From the NCBI GenBank assembly GCA_963795935.1, contig CAWCJO010000003.1:434001-498000 (forward strand): a stretch of 64,000 nt of DNA. Direction: 5' to 3'. The notes below the pieces were generated by a model that searched no databases, was not told the origin of the DNA, and worked only from the letters and a program-made list of their open reading frames with translations. Shown here piece by piece: positions 46,672 to 55,900 of the stretch. This DNA is from JAICMB01 sp963795935 (lineage in GTDB: Bacteria; Acidobacteriota; Terriglobia; Bryobacterales; Bryobacteraceae). A program made the translations under genes and the position numbers. Within the stretch, counting starts at the first letter, position 1, and the number at the start of each line of letters is the position of its first letter.

Positions 46672-47829
46672 ATGAAGATCCACCGCAACAAGTCTATTGC
46701 AGCAACGGGGCTCTTCCTGGTTTTTGCAGTCCTGGGCTGGGGAGCGCCGCTGGTCTCCGCCGGATGGCACATCGAAACAGCCGACGCTATTGGCGGCGGC
46801 AAATTCTCTTCGCTCCGAATCGACAAGTTCGGTAATGGCCACGTGGCTTATTACGATGAATCCCGGCACGAGCTCAACTATGGGTTTTGGGACCACAAAC
46901 TGAACAAGTGGTTCACCACGACGCTGGACGACAACGTCGGCGGGTTTTGTTCCCTGGCTCTCGATTCCAAACAGTATCCGCATATTTCATACCTGGAATA
47001 TGGCCACGGAAAGATTAAATATATCCGGTGGGACGGCTCCTCCTGGCACAAACAGACACTCGAGATCAAAGCCAAGAACATAAGTTTCTATACCTCCATA
47101 GCTTTGGATGCGAATGACAATCCGCATATCAGCTATTACGAATATTGGGGGACCGGAGAGAATTATGAACTCGCCCTGCGGACCATTGGCTGGACGGGCG
47201 ACCACTGGGAAGTGATGACCATCGACGCCACGCCTGGGAGCGGCAAGTTTAATTCCATGGCTACGGCCTCGACCGGTCTCAGTCAGATCGCCTACGCTAA
47301 CGTAAAATCGGAAAATGCCGGCCTGCGTTACGCGGCCTGGAACGGGACCTCCTGGACGGTTACGGTGCTCGAAGGCGTTGCGGAGCCTCATCCGGTTTAC
47401 TCCGTCGCACTTGTGTTGGACGATCGGGATGCGCCGCACATTGCCTTTACCGATCTCACCGACAACATCGTCAAGTATGCCACCCGAAACGCAGGGAAAT
47501 GGGAAATCCAATCCATAGATTCGGTGGCTGAACCGGCGTACCCGGACCGCAATGGCATCGCGGTCGACTCCGAAAGGAACCCGTACGTCAGCTACTTCGA
47601 TGCAAGAACCGGCGTACTGAAACTGGCTCACCGGACGAATGGTAAATGGACTTCAGAAGTTGTCGACGAGAACTTCAACGGATTTACGAGTTCTTTACAA
47701 ATAGCTCAAGGGCGTATCTGGCTTACTTATTCGGACGAGAGCGGGCAGCGGTTGCGTTTCGCATACAGATCGCTCGATAGCGGAGATCCAGCGAACCAGC
47801 CGGTGTCCTCGCTTAGGAAGCGGGAATGA
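46672..47829 (+). CDS. Exported beta-propeller protein (sialidase-like fold)
   Basis: A 385-residue secreted protein. The signal peptide (KSIAATGLFLVFAVLGWGAPLVSA) is followed by about six or seven blades, each with a conserved pattern of the type SLALDSKQYPHISYLEYGHG and IKYIRWDGSSWHKQTLE. This Asp-box-like pattern (S/A-x-D-xxxxPHIxYY and W-x-G-x-W) also appears in the giant proteins at 52989 and 59879. No catalytic residues of a sialidase are evident. The gene is bordered by 48-bp direct repeats, and is flanked by longer spacers than its neighbours in the otherwise overlapping operon, which suggests that it was inserted. Confidence 0.72.
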   Translation: MKIHRNKSIAATGLFLVFAVLGWGAPLVSAGWHIETADAIGGGKFSSLRIDKFGNGHVAYYDESRHELNYGFWDHKLNKWFTTTLDDNVGGFCSLALDSKQYPHISYLEYGHGKIKYIRWDGSSWHKQTLEIKAKNISFYTSIALDANDNPHISYYEYWGTGENYELALRTIGWTGDHWEVMTIDATPGSGKFNSMATASTGLSQIAYANVKSENAGLRYAAWNGTSWTVTVLEGVAEPHPVYSVALVLDDRDAPHIAFTDLTDNIVKYATRNAGKWEIQSIDSVAEPAYPDRNGIAVDSERNPYVSYFDARTGVLKLAHRTNGKWTSEVVDENFNGFTSSLQIAQGRIWLTYSDESGQRLRFAYRSLDSGDPANQPVSSLRKRE

Positions 47830-47985
47830 CGGTAAGGAAGCGGAGGAATTTCGATCCGTGGCCTAAGTACGGAGAAGATGCGCTTATGCGGGTTTCGCAG
47901 CCGACTGCGCCACGTCTGAAGGCAACAATGCCATATGACAGTGTCGTTCGGCGATGATCCGACCGTCGTCAGTTCGGAAGAAATG

Positions 47986-48033
47986 ATGGTTCAAAGCAAG
48001 AAACAGTGATGTTCAGAGACAAAGACCGTCAAA
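47986..48033 (+). repeat. Direct repeat, right copy
   Basis: The right copy contains the intact start of the methyltransferase gene (ATG at 48009). Comparison with 46536-46583 shows that the left copy is the tip of the same gene. The pattern is what an insertion or a duplication with partial loss would leave. Confidence 0.85.
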
Positions 48034-48788
48034 AGTGCGAGCAGCTCTTCAATAAGCATTATGCCGGCCGGAAGTTCAGCCGGGGGCAATACCGGGAGTT
48101 GATCCAGCAGCATGTCTCTTCAGGGGATAGGCTGCTCGACGCCGGTTGCGGGCGATACTTGGAGTTTTCACGGGAAGTTGCCGATTCGGTGCAGGTAATA
48201 GGCGTCGATTTGGAAACACGGCTTGAGACGCAGAACCGGCGCTCTCCGTATGGCGTGCGCGGAGATCTGGAGCGTCTGCCGTTCCCGTCCGCATACTTTG
48301 ACGTGGTGATATCGAGAAGCGTCGTGGAGCACTTGGCCGATCCGCCCCGCGTCTTCCGCGAATTCCACCGCATTCTGAAGCCGGGAGGTAAAGTAATTTT
48401 CTCCACGCCGAACAAATACGATTATATTTCGATCGGCGCCCGCCTCACTCCGTATGGCTGGCATCGCGCGCTGGTGAGCAGAATGTTAGGCGTGCCGGAG
48501 GACGACATCTTCCCCACGCTGTACCGCGCCAACACGCTTTCGAAGCTGGGGAAGGAGTTGAACGCGGCGGGATTCCGGCGGACGGTCTTGAAGTCCGTGA
48601 GCCATTACCCCGCGTACCTGATGTTCTCGCCGGTTCTGTTCCGCTTGGGAATGGTTTACGAGCGCCTGACTGCATTTCGTCCGCTGCGCTTCCTCCGGGG
48701 AACTCTGTTATGCGTTTTTGAGAAGCCGGGAATGGCATCGCAAGCGAATGCGGCCAACAGCGGCAACGCCATGGAGGCTGGGGGCTAG
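48009..48788 (+). CDS. SAM-dependent methyltransferase (Methyltransf_11)
   Basis: A 259-residue class I methyltransferase. Motif I is LLDAGCGRYLEFSREVA, followed by GVDLETRLETQNR, DLERLPFPSAYFDVVISRSV, HRILKPGGKVIFSTPNKYDY. The C-terminal third has a substrate domain and a hydrophobic patch (FLRGTLLCVFEK). The ATG at 48009 has no strong ribosome site and follows the direct repeat. Substrate unknown; the EPS sugar or its lipid carrier is likely from its place in the operon, 12 nt before the polymerase. Confidence 0.85.
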   Translation: MFRDKDRQKCEQLFNKHYAGRKFSRGQYRELIQQHVSSGDRLLDAGCGRYLEFSREVADSVQVIGVDLETRLETQNRRSPYGVRGDLERLPFPSAYFDVVISRSVVEHLADPPRVFREFHRILKPGGKVIFSTPNKYDYISIGARLTPYGWHRALVSRMLGVPEDDIFPTLYRANTLSKLGKELNAAGFRRTVLKSVSHYPAYLMFSPVLFRLGMVYERLTAFRPLRFLRGTLLCVFEKPGMASQANAANSGNAMEAGG

Positions 48789-48800
48789 TCCAAGAACCGC

Positions 48801-50108
48801 ATGCCGATACGGGATCTCATCTTCATGGTGGTGTTTTTTGCGTGTCTGCCGGCATGCTTTTTCCGTCCCTTCTGGGGAATTCTGATGTGGACGGTCGTGT
48901 CGCTTCTGAACCCGCATGCTTTCCTGTGGCAAGTGACGCGCGAGTTTCCTTGGGCTTTGGCCGTGGCGATTCCGACGCTGGCGGGATATTTCTGCTTCTC
49001 TTTTGAGTTCAGGCGCCTTCTCGCCCGCGAGACATTTATAATCCTGCTGCTCTGGATTTGGTTTACGATAACGACCTTGCACAACACGCAGCAGCCTGAA
49101 TTTGTACATTTTGCGCCGGATACGTGGCGGCGATGGCAGCTCGTTTCCAAGATTCTGCTGATGACGGTTGCGACGATCGGGATTGTGAACACGTGGTCCC
49201 GCTTCAGAATGCTCATCCTCGTCATCTGCGGCTGCCTGGGTATTCTGGTCGCCAAAGCGGTGCCCTTCATGATTCTGACCGCCGGCAGCTTCCGTCTGTA
49301 CGGCCCTCCGGGATCGATGCTCGCCGACAACAACGACTTAGGCCTAGCTTTAAATATGACAATGCCGATATTTTTCTTCATGGGAAGGACGGATGCGAAT
49401 CCGCGGATCAGGCGCGTCATGAAGTTTCTATGTATTGCGACCATTCCGGCGATTCTGTTCACTTACTCGCGCGGCGCGCTGCTTGGCTTGGCAGCGGTAC
49501 TGCTGTTCATGTTTATGTGCATGCGGCGGCGTTTGGTATTGATACCCATTCTGCTTCTGGCGGGTGTTTTTGCCGTTTTTTTGACTCCGGAGAATTGGCA
49601 GCATCGAATGGATTTCCGCCGCGAGGGAGCTTTGATCGACGATTCCGCTCTTTCCCGCTTCAACGCATGGACGTACTGCTGGCGATTGGCGCAGGACTAC
49701 CCGTTGATGGGCGGCGGTTTTGAGGCGTTCACTCCGCGCTTATTCAACCGCTATGCGCCGAACCCGCTCGACGTGCACGGACCGCATAGCGTGTACTTCG
49801 GCGTCCTGGCGGAGCATGGCTTTATCGGCCTGATGTTATATCTGACCTTGGTTGGTTCTACTTTCCTGACCCTCCGAAAATATATCAAATTCGCGAGGTT
49901 CTCCGGTGACGAGCAACTCGGCAGTTACGGCAATATGCTGCGTGTGAGTCTGGTGGGATTTCTGGTTTCAGGGGCGTTCTTGGGCCGCGCCTACTTCGAT
50001 TATTATTTCACGATCGTCGCGTGCGCAATCATCTTAAAGCAACTGGCTAACTCGCCGGAAACGGAACTGCCTGAGATGGAAACCGAACTACAGGAACAGA
50101 TAGCATGA
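48801..50108 (+). CDS. O-antigen-ligase-like polymerase (XrtA-associated, TIGR03097-like)
   Basis: A 435-residue membrane protein with about ten transmembrane segments and a long periplasmic loop of the Wzy_C/O-antigen-ligase family. The start (MPIRDLIFMVVFFACLPACF) and the loop segments FTYSRGALLGLAAVLL, RFNAWTYCWRLAQDYPLMGG and GPHSVYFGVLAEHGFIG are characteristic; the conserved His in HGPHSVYF and Arg in YSRGA are the expected catalytic or substrate residues. It would polymerise EPS units flipped by Wzx, or join the glycan to a protein, as the name O-glycosylation ligase suggests. It overlaps the next gene by 4 nt. Confidence 0.9.
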   Translation: MPIRDLIFMVVFFACLPACFFRPFWGILMWTVVSLLNPHAFLWQVTREFPWALAVAIPTLAGYFCFSFEFRRLLARETFIILLLWIWFTITTLHNTQQPEFVHFAPDTWRRWQLVSKILLMTVATIGIVNTWSRFRMLILVICGCLGILVAKAVPFMILTAGSFRLYGPPGSMLADNNDLGLALNMTMPIFFFMGRTDANPRIRRVMKFLCIATIPAILFTYSRGALLGLAAVLLFMFMCMRRRLVLIPILLLAGVFAVFLTPENWQHRMDFRREGALIDDSALSRFNAWTYCWRLAQDYPLMGGGFEAFTPRLFNRYAPNPLDVHGPHSVYFGVLAEHGFIGLMLYLTLVGSTFLTLRKYIKFARFSGDEQLGSYGNMLRVSLVGFLVSGAFLGRAYFDYYFTIVACAIILKQLANSPETELPEMETELQEQIA

Positions 50109-51337
50109 AACACATCGCGGCTAAGGCCTCGGGAGATACGGCGGGCGCCGCGATCTCCTGGAGAGGGGAAGAAGAAATGACGAGCCGACGATCCGGCGCG
50201 CCGCGGGAAGTGCTTATCATAGGTCCCAAGGTACCGCCCTACGGAGGCATGGCGATTCAGGGCCGCCTGATGCAGGAGTTGATGACGGCCGAAGGGGTTA
50301 ACGTCTCTTTTCTAGCTTCCAACCTCCCCTTCCCGAGGGGCCTTGCATTCCTGGACCGGTTTCGCGGCGTTCGGCCGTTTCTGCGGTCCATGCATTTCTC
50401 CTACCGCTTGTGGCGGATGCTCGGGCCAGTCGAAGTTATTCACGTGATGGCATGTTCCTGGCTTTATTTTTTCCTTATTGTCTGTCCCGCCCTGCTCATC
50501 GGCCGTGCGCGCGGCAAGCGCGTCATTCTCAATTACCGAGGCGGGCAAGCCGACGACTTCCTGCGGCGCTCGGCCTTCGTCCTCAGGATATTCTTCCGCA
50601 TGGCCCACGCGGTGACGGCTCCTTCGCAATTCCTGGTGAATGTCCTCGCGAGACGAATCGGCGTTGCGGTACAGATCGTTCCCAACATCGTGAATTTCAA
50701 AAGATTCAGGTATCGGGAGAGAAACCCGGTCGAGCCGAAAATGATCGTAACGCGCCATTTGCTCCAACTTTACGGCATCGAATCCGTTATTCGCGCTTTT
50801 CGCGAAGTTCAGCAAAGACATGCGGGCGCGTCGCTCCTGATCGTCGGCACGGGCGACCAGGAGAAATATCTGCGCGGCCTGGTAGCGGAGTGGAAATTGC
50901 GGAATGTCGAATTCCTGGGTTACATTCCGCAGGAGCGCCTGCCCGAGATTTACGACCGCTGCGACATCCTGTTGAACGGGTCGCTGGCCGACAACTTTCC
51001 GGGGTCGCTCGTCGAGGCCGCCGCCTGCGGATTGGTAGTGGTTTCGACTTGCGCCGGCGGCATTCCCTATATTTTCGAAAACGATAAGAGCGCGATTCTC
51101 GTAAATCCCGGCGACTGGGCCGGGCTCGCCGCGGGAGTTCTGCGCGTGCTTGCCCAGCCTGCGCTCGCCGCACGGCTTCGCGCCGAAGCGTTACGCCAGT
51201 GCCGGCAATATGAATGGAAGAACATCCGGCGCCTACTGTACCGGATTTACGGCTTCGCCGAGAACTTTGGAGAGGCCGGCGCGCGCGGGGATTCCCGCCC
51301 GGTTGCGGTCGCCCTGGCCGCGGACCGGAAAGAATAA
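50105..51337 (+). CDS. Glycosyltransferase family 4 protein
   Basis: A 410-residue GT-B glycosyltransferase. It may start at the ATG 50105 that overlaps the polymerase stop (ATGA), or at 50177 after GGGGAAGAAG, where the conserved region begins (EVLIIGPKVPPYGGMAIQGR). The donor half has LIVGTGDQEKYLRGLVAEWK, FLGYIPQERLPEIYDRCDIL and GSLADNFPGSLVEAAACGLV, with the expected Glu in VEAAACG. The sugar is unknown. It follows the polymerase in the run of overlapping EPS genes and precedes the adenylating enzyme by 11 nt. Confidence 0.86.
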   Translation: MKHIAAKASGDTAGAAISWRGEEEMTSRRSGAPREVLIIGPKVPPYGGMAIQGRLMQELMTAEGVNVSFLASNLPFPRGLAFLDRFRGVRPFLRSMHFSYRLWRMLGPVEVIHVMACSWLYFFLIVCPALLIGRARGKRVILNYRGGQADDFLRRSAFVLRIFFRMAHAVTAPSQFLVNVLARRIGVAVQIVPNIVNFKRFRYRERNPVEPKMIVTRHLLQLYGIESVIRAFREVQQRHAGASLLIVGTGDQEKYLRGLVAEWKLRNVEFLGYIPQERLPEIYDRCDILLNGSLADNFPGSLVEAAACGLVVVSTCAGGIPYIFENDKSAILVNPGDWAGLAAGVLRVLAQPALAARLRAEALRQCRQYEWKNIRRLLYRIYGFAENFGEAGARGDSRPVAVALAADRKE

Positions 51338-51348
51338 AGGAAGACAAA

Positions 51349-52722
51349 ATGCATCGTTGGATGGTATGGAACATTCTCTTCCCGCTGCACGAGCGGCTAA
51401 AGGGCCACCCGAGTTTTCGAATGTTGAAAGAAATGGAAGCTGCCGATTTGCTCACGGCGGCGGAGCTCGCGGAACTTCGGGCGAGGAAGCTGCAGCAACT
51501 GATTCAGTACGCGTACGAGAACGTCCCATACACGCATCGCTCGATGGATGAGGCGGGAGTTCCGGCCTCCGGCATACGCGGCCCGGAGGACCTCCGGCGC
51601 TTGCCGATCATGCGCAAGGCCGACGTTCGCAAGAACCGGGAAGCCATGAAGTCCAGGATTGCAGGGAAAGTCACGCCATTTTCCACCGGCGGATCGACTG
51701 GAGACCCGCTTATCTATGACGTCGGCAAGGAACGCATGGCCTCGTGGATCGCCTGCCGGCAGCGCGCGATGCGCTGGTTTGGATTATCGGCGGGCGACAA
51801 AGAATATGCGATCTGGGGATCGCCCGTCGAAGTTACGCGGCAGGACCGTATCCGCGGGTTCCGCGATACGCTGCTGGCGACGCGCCTCTTATCGGCCTTC
51901 GAGATGAGCGAAGCGGTGATGTCCCGCTATGTCGACCTGCTCCTGAAAGGCGATTGCCGGACCATCTTCGCGTATCCGAGCTCGCTGTACCTGCTCTGCC
52001 TGCATGCTAACAAACAGGGGCGCAATCTGCGGCGCGCGGGCATTAAGGCGGCATTCGTCACCGGCGAGGTCCTGTTTCCCCATCAACGCGAGCTCATTGC
52101 CGAGACGTTGAATTGCCCCGTGGCAAACGGCTACGGCGGGCGCGACAGCGGGTTTGTGTCGCACGAGTGCCCGCGGGGCGAGATGCACATTATGGCCGAT
52201 GCCACGATCGTCGAAATTCTCGACGCTCAGGGGCAGCCGGTACCCGAAGGTGAGACCGGAGAGATCGTGGTTACCGATCTCAATTCCCGGGAAGTGCCGT
52301 TTATCCGCTATGCGACCGGCGACGTGGGATCGCTCACTTCGCGCAAGTGCGTCTGCGGCCGGGCGCTTCCGCTGCTGGACAAGATCCAGGGCCGAACCAC
52401 CGATTTTATCGTCGCTCCGGACGGCGCCATCCTGCACGCCCTTTCAGTGATCTACATCATTCGCGAGATCGAGGGTGTGGAACAGTTCCGCATTCGTCAG
52501 AAGACGCTCACGAACTTTCATCTTCAACTTGTGCGTAACGGACGATTTCTGCCGGAAAGCGAAATTCGAATCCGCGAACAATTGCAGCGGCGGTTGCGTG
52601 CCCGCCTGGAAGTAGAAATCGAATACTTGCCGTCACTCCCTCCGGAGCGCTCCGGCAAGTTTCGGCAGGTCATTTCGGACGTCTCGATTGATTCCCTGAC
52701 GGCAACACATGCCGGATCGTGA
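51349..52722 (+). CDS. Phenylacetate-CoA-ligase-like (PaaK/CapK) adenylating enzyme
   Basis: A 457-residue enzyme of the ANL superfamily, CapK/PaaK-like branch. Visible are the phosphate loop FSTGGSTGDPL, the substrate and AMP segment ANGYGGRDSGFVSHECPRGE and YATGDVGSLTSRKCVCGRAL, which carries the conserved Asp and a CxC pair. The hinge and C-terminal lysine domain are short, as usual in CapK. These enzymes occur in capsule and EPS loci and probably activate a carboxylic acid for transfer. ATG at 51349 is fixed by AAAGGAAG; the frame is open upstream but unlike a protein. Last gene of the rightward operon. Confidence 0.83.
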   Translation: MHRWMVWNILFPLHERLKGHPSFRMLKEMEAADLLTAAELAELRARKLQQLIQYAYENVPYTHRSMDEAGVPASGIRGPEDLRRLPIMRKADVRKNREAMKSRIAGKVTPFSTGGSTGDPLIYDVGKERMASWIACRQRAMRWFGLSAGDKEYAIWGSPVEVTRQDRIRGFRDTLLATRLLSAFEMSEAVMSRYVDLLLKGDCRTIFAYPSSLYLLCLHANKQGRNLRRAGIKAAFVTGEVLFPHQRELIAETLNCPVANGYGGRDSGFVSHECPRGEMHIMADATIVEILDAQGQPVPEGETGEIVVTDLNSREVPFIRYATGDVGSLTSRKCVCGRALPLLDKIQGRTTDFIVAPDGAILHALSVIYIIREIEGVEQFRIRQKTLTNFHLQLVRNGRFLPESEIRIREQLQRRLRARLEVEIEYLPSLPPERSGKFRQVISDVSIDSLTATHAGS

Positions 52723-52988
52723 CTGTGTTGCATTCTGCCTTCCCGATTCGTCCATTCGCTTGAGGAGATTCGCCGTCGCGTGGCGCGCGGGGTGCGGATA
52801 CTATTGCGGGCTCGCATGAAACTGTCCATCCCGTTCAGCCCGTAGGCCTGTTCGTCCGCGCCGCAACGCTTGCTGCGCTCACCGGAATCAGCGAAATCGG
52901 AAGCGGCATCGGCGGAGATCACGGCCGCCGACCAGGAAGCTGTCCATGCGAAATGAAGTCATGCGCCTCCGATTCGAACTGAACCGGG
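52723..52988. other. Convergent intergenic region
   Basis: Between the end of the rightward EPS operon and the end of the leftward giant gene. No gene is seen, and no clear bidirectional hairpin with a U-tract is apparent either. Confidence 0.4.
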
Positions 52989-55900
52989 TTACGGGGCCAC
53001 CCAACCGCTTCCCTTCCACAGCTTCACATAGATATTCCGCAAAGAACCATACTTAACCTCGCCCCAAGCGGCCACTGGCTTTCCGTTCAGGACGGCAAGG
53101 GAGACGCGCTCGGCGCTGCCGTTCACGGGATCGGCATTCAGACTTCCGCCGACGGCGGACCAAGCGCCGTTGTAATACTCATCAACATAGGTCTGAACTT
53201 TTTGGCCAAGGTCCTGCTGCTCTGTCCAGGCGATGTAGAGTTTGCCGGCATTGGGGTCGGCGATCAGAGACGGGGTTTCCGCCCAACCGGTATTGGTGTC
53301 CCGATTCAAAGCTCCCGAACCCACGATCGTCCACGCGCTGCCGTTCCATGTCTTGACGAAAATCTGGTTGTTCCCGTGTTGACTTCGTTCCGTCCACGAG
53401 ACATACGGCTGGCCGCCCAAGTACGCGATAGAAACGTCAGAGGCCCAGTCGGCGGCATTTATGTTGAGCGAGCCGCCCAGCGGCGTCCAGCTTGAGCCGT
53501 TCCACTCGTCCGCATAGACTTGCGGGGAGCTTTCCGACTGAAGGCTGGAAGACGCGGCGAATTCCGTCCAGGCCACGTACGGATGGGCTCCATCACTGGC
53601 CATTGATACGGCCACTGCGTGCGGGCTGACGGAAGAGCTCTGGGCATTGCGGTTGAGTTGCCCGGGGCCCACCAACTTCCAGGCGGAGCCGTTCCACTGC
53701 TTTACGAAGACATCGTTACACCAGGGAAAGCAAGAACGGTCGGTCTCCAAAAACGCGATGTAGGGCGTCCCGTCAACCCCCACGAGCTGGGAGTAGCTGG
53801 CGGTGTCGGCCGCTCCGGCTGTCACCGCGCCGACGGATCCGCCGATCCACGAACTGCCGTTCCAGTACTTGGCATACAGATTGTTCGGCAGTAAGTTGCC
53901 GGAGTTGTTCTCCTTGTTCCAGGAGATCCAGGGCACACCGCTCACCACGGCCATGGAAGGATCATGGCCCTCGTCATATCCGGCGAATTCGGAGTCCAAG
54001 GCCGAATACGTTGCGCCCATACTTGTCCATGTGGAGCCGGACAGCTGGCTGGCGAAAGGATGCGGATAAAGGCTGTTGCCCGAGTCCAGCGGCGCGCCCG
54101 TCTCGATCCAGCCGGCATAGAGAGCGCCGCCATCGCTTACCAAAACGGGCTCATTCGCCCAGGCATTGGCGTTGCGGTTGAGACTCCCCGGCGTCGGAGC
54201 GAAAGTCGGATTGCCCGCGTACCCCACGTCATTTCCGGCGCCGGCATAGCGGAAGAACCACGTTTGTACGGCGCTATACCCTGCAGGCTGGCCGGCGGCG
54301 AACCCTCCAGTCCCTGGCCAAGTCAAGACGAAGACATTGTCGTCGGGATCGTAGGCCAGTCTTTGATAGGCGCTGGCGCCGGGGGTAAGCGCCGGCGACT
54401 GCTTGGGCCTGAGCTGGGTCCAAGTGTTGGCGGCAGGATCGTAGACCCACGTATCGTTCAAATAGCCGCCGGCGTCCTCGCCACCCATCAGGAGGAAAAT
54501 GTTGTTCGTGGAATCGTAAGCGAAACCGGCATATTGGCGTCCCGATGGCAAAGTGCCGCCGGGAGTCAGCTTGGTCCAGGTATCGGACGGCACATCGTAA
54601 GTATAGAGGTCGTTAGTATAGGAACCGCCTCCTAATCCACCTCCAAAGAGATAAATGCCGCCGTTCGCGCTGTCATAGGCCATACTGCCGAAATATCCGG
54701 CCGAATCGCGCATGGTATTCGGCGGCGTGCCTTTTGGATTCTCATTTGTGAAAGCGTTAGTGTCCGGACTGTACACCCAAGTGCCGGCGCCGCGGTCGAA
54801 AAGCACATAAACGCCGTCCCGGACATCAAAAACAGCTGAGGCCTCGGTGGTGTTCCCCGGCCGGCTGGCGGTCTGTTTGTTTCTGCCGGCCAAGCCGAAT
54901 GGGTCGAACTGCCAGACCTGCTGCGATCCCTCGTATTGTTGCGAGCCGGAGAAGCAACAGTAATTGATGAACACGTTGAGAGCTGGATCGTACTGCGGCA
55001 TCCCCACCCCGTGGCCGCTTCCGGGCAAGTCCGCCCCGTTGAAGTCGCCTCCCAAGCCCAAGACATCCCAACGATTCGAAGAAAAATCGTAGGCCAAGTA
55101 CGCTTGATCGCTTTCGGAAGTCAGGTTGTGATAGTTGTCCCACATAACGAACTTCTTGATGCCCGCGGCATAAAACATGTTGTCATAGCCGACGATGGCT
55201 TCCGGAAAGCCGTTGGTGGGAACCATCGTCCAGACGCCGTCCGGGATCGGAGTGCTCGCGCCGGTCCCGGCCGGAGTCGTCGCGGCGGCCGTCGCGGATT
55301 GCGCGGAAACGTTGCCCGCGGCGTCATAGGCGGCGACGGCATAGGTATAGGTTGTCAAGGCGCTCAGGCCGGTATCGCTGTACGATGTCGCGGCGGATGT
55401 CGCTATCTCCACCCCGTTCCTGAATACCCGGTATCCGGCCACGCCCACGTTGCCGGTCGAGGCGCTCCACGAAAGATTGATTTGACTGGCCGAAATGGCG
55501 GCCGCGGAGAGGTTCACGGGGACGGAGGGCGGGGTGACATTGGCAGGAGTAAGCCCGGAGGGCGCGGCGCCGCCGGAAGAAGCGGCAGCGGCGGAACTTG
55601 GTAAAGATTGATTGACATTCACCGCTCCGGTAATCGTAATATGGCCGCCCGCGCCGCTCTTCGGAAATGTAATCGTATAGGTATTATCGGCGTCCGACCA
55701 TGTCGCTCCGACATTGTCGGCATCTGAAGTGGCCATTACGGCCGCGGGGACATTGGCGTCGTCATAGTCCGTAGCGAACATGACGTTCACGAAATAATCC
55801 CGTGCCTCCTGCGTGCCGAAACTCTCCTCAATCCGCCATGAGCCGGGTTCGATGGGTCCGGACTTGGGATCGGGAGTAAGAATGTCGGGGACTGCCGCTG

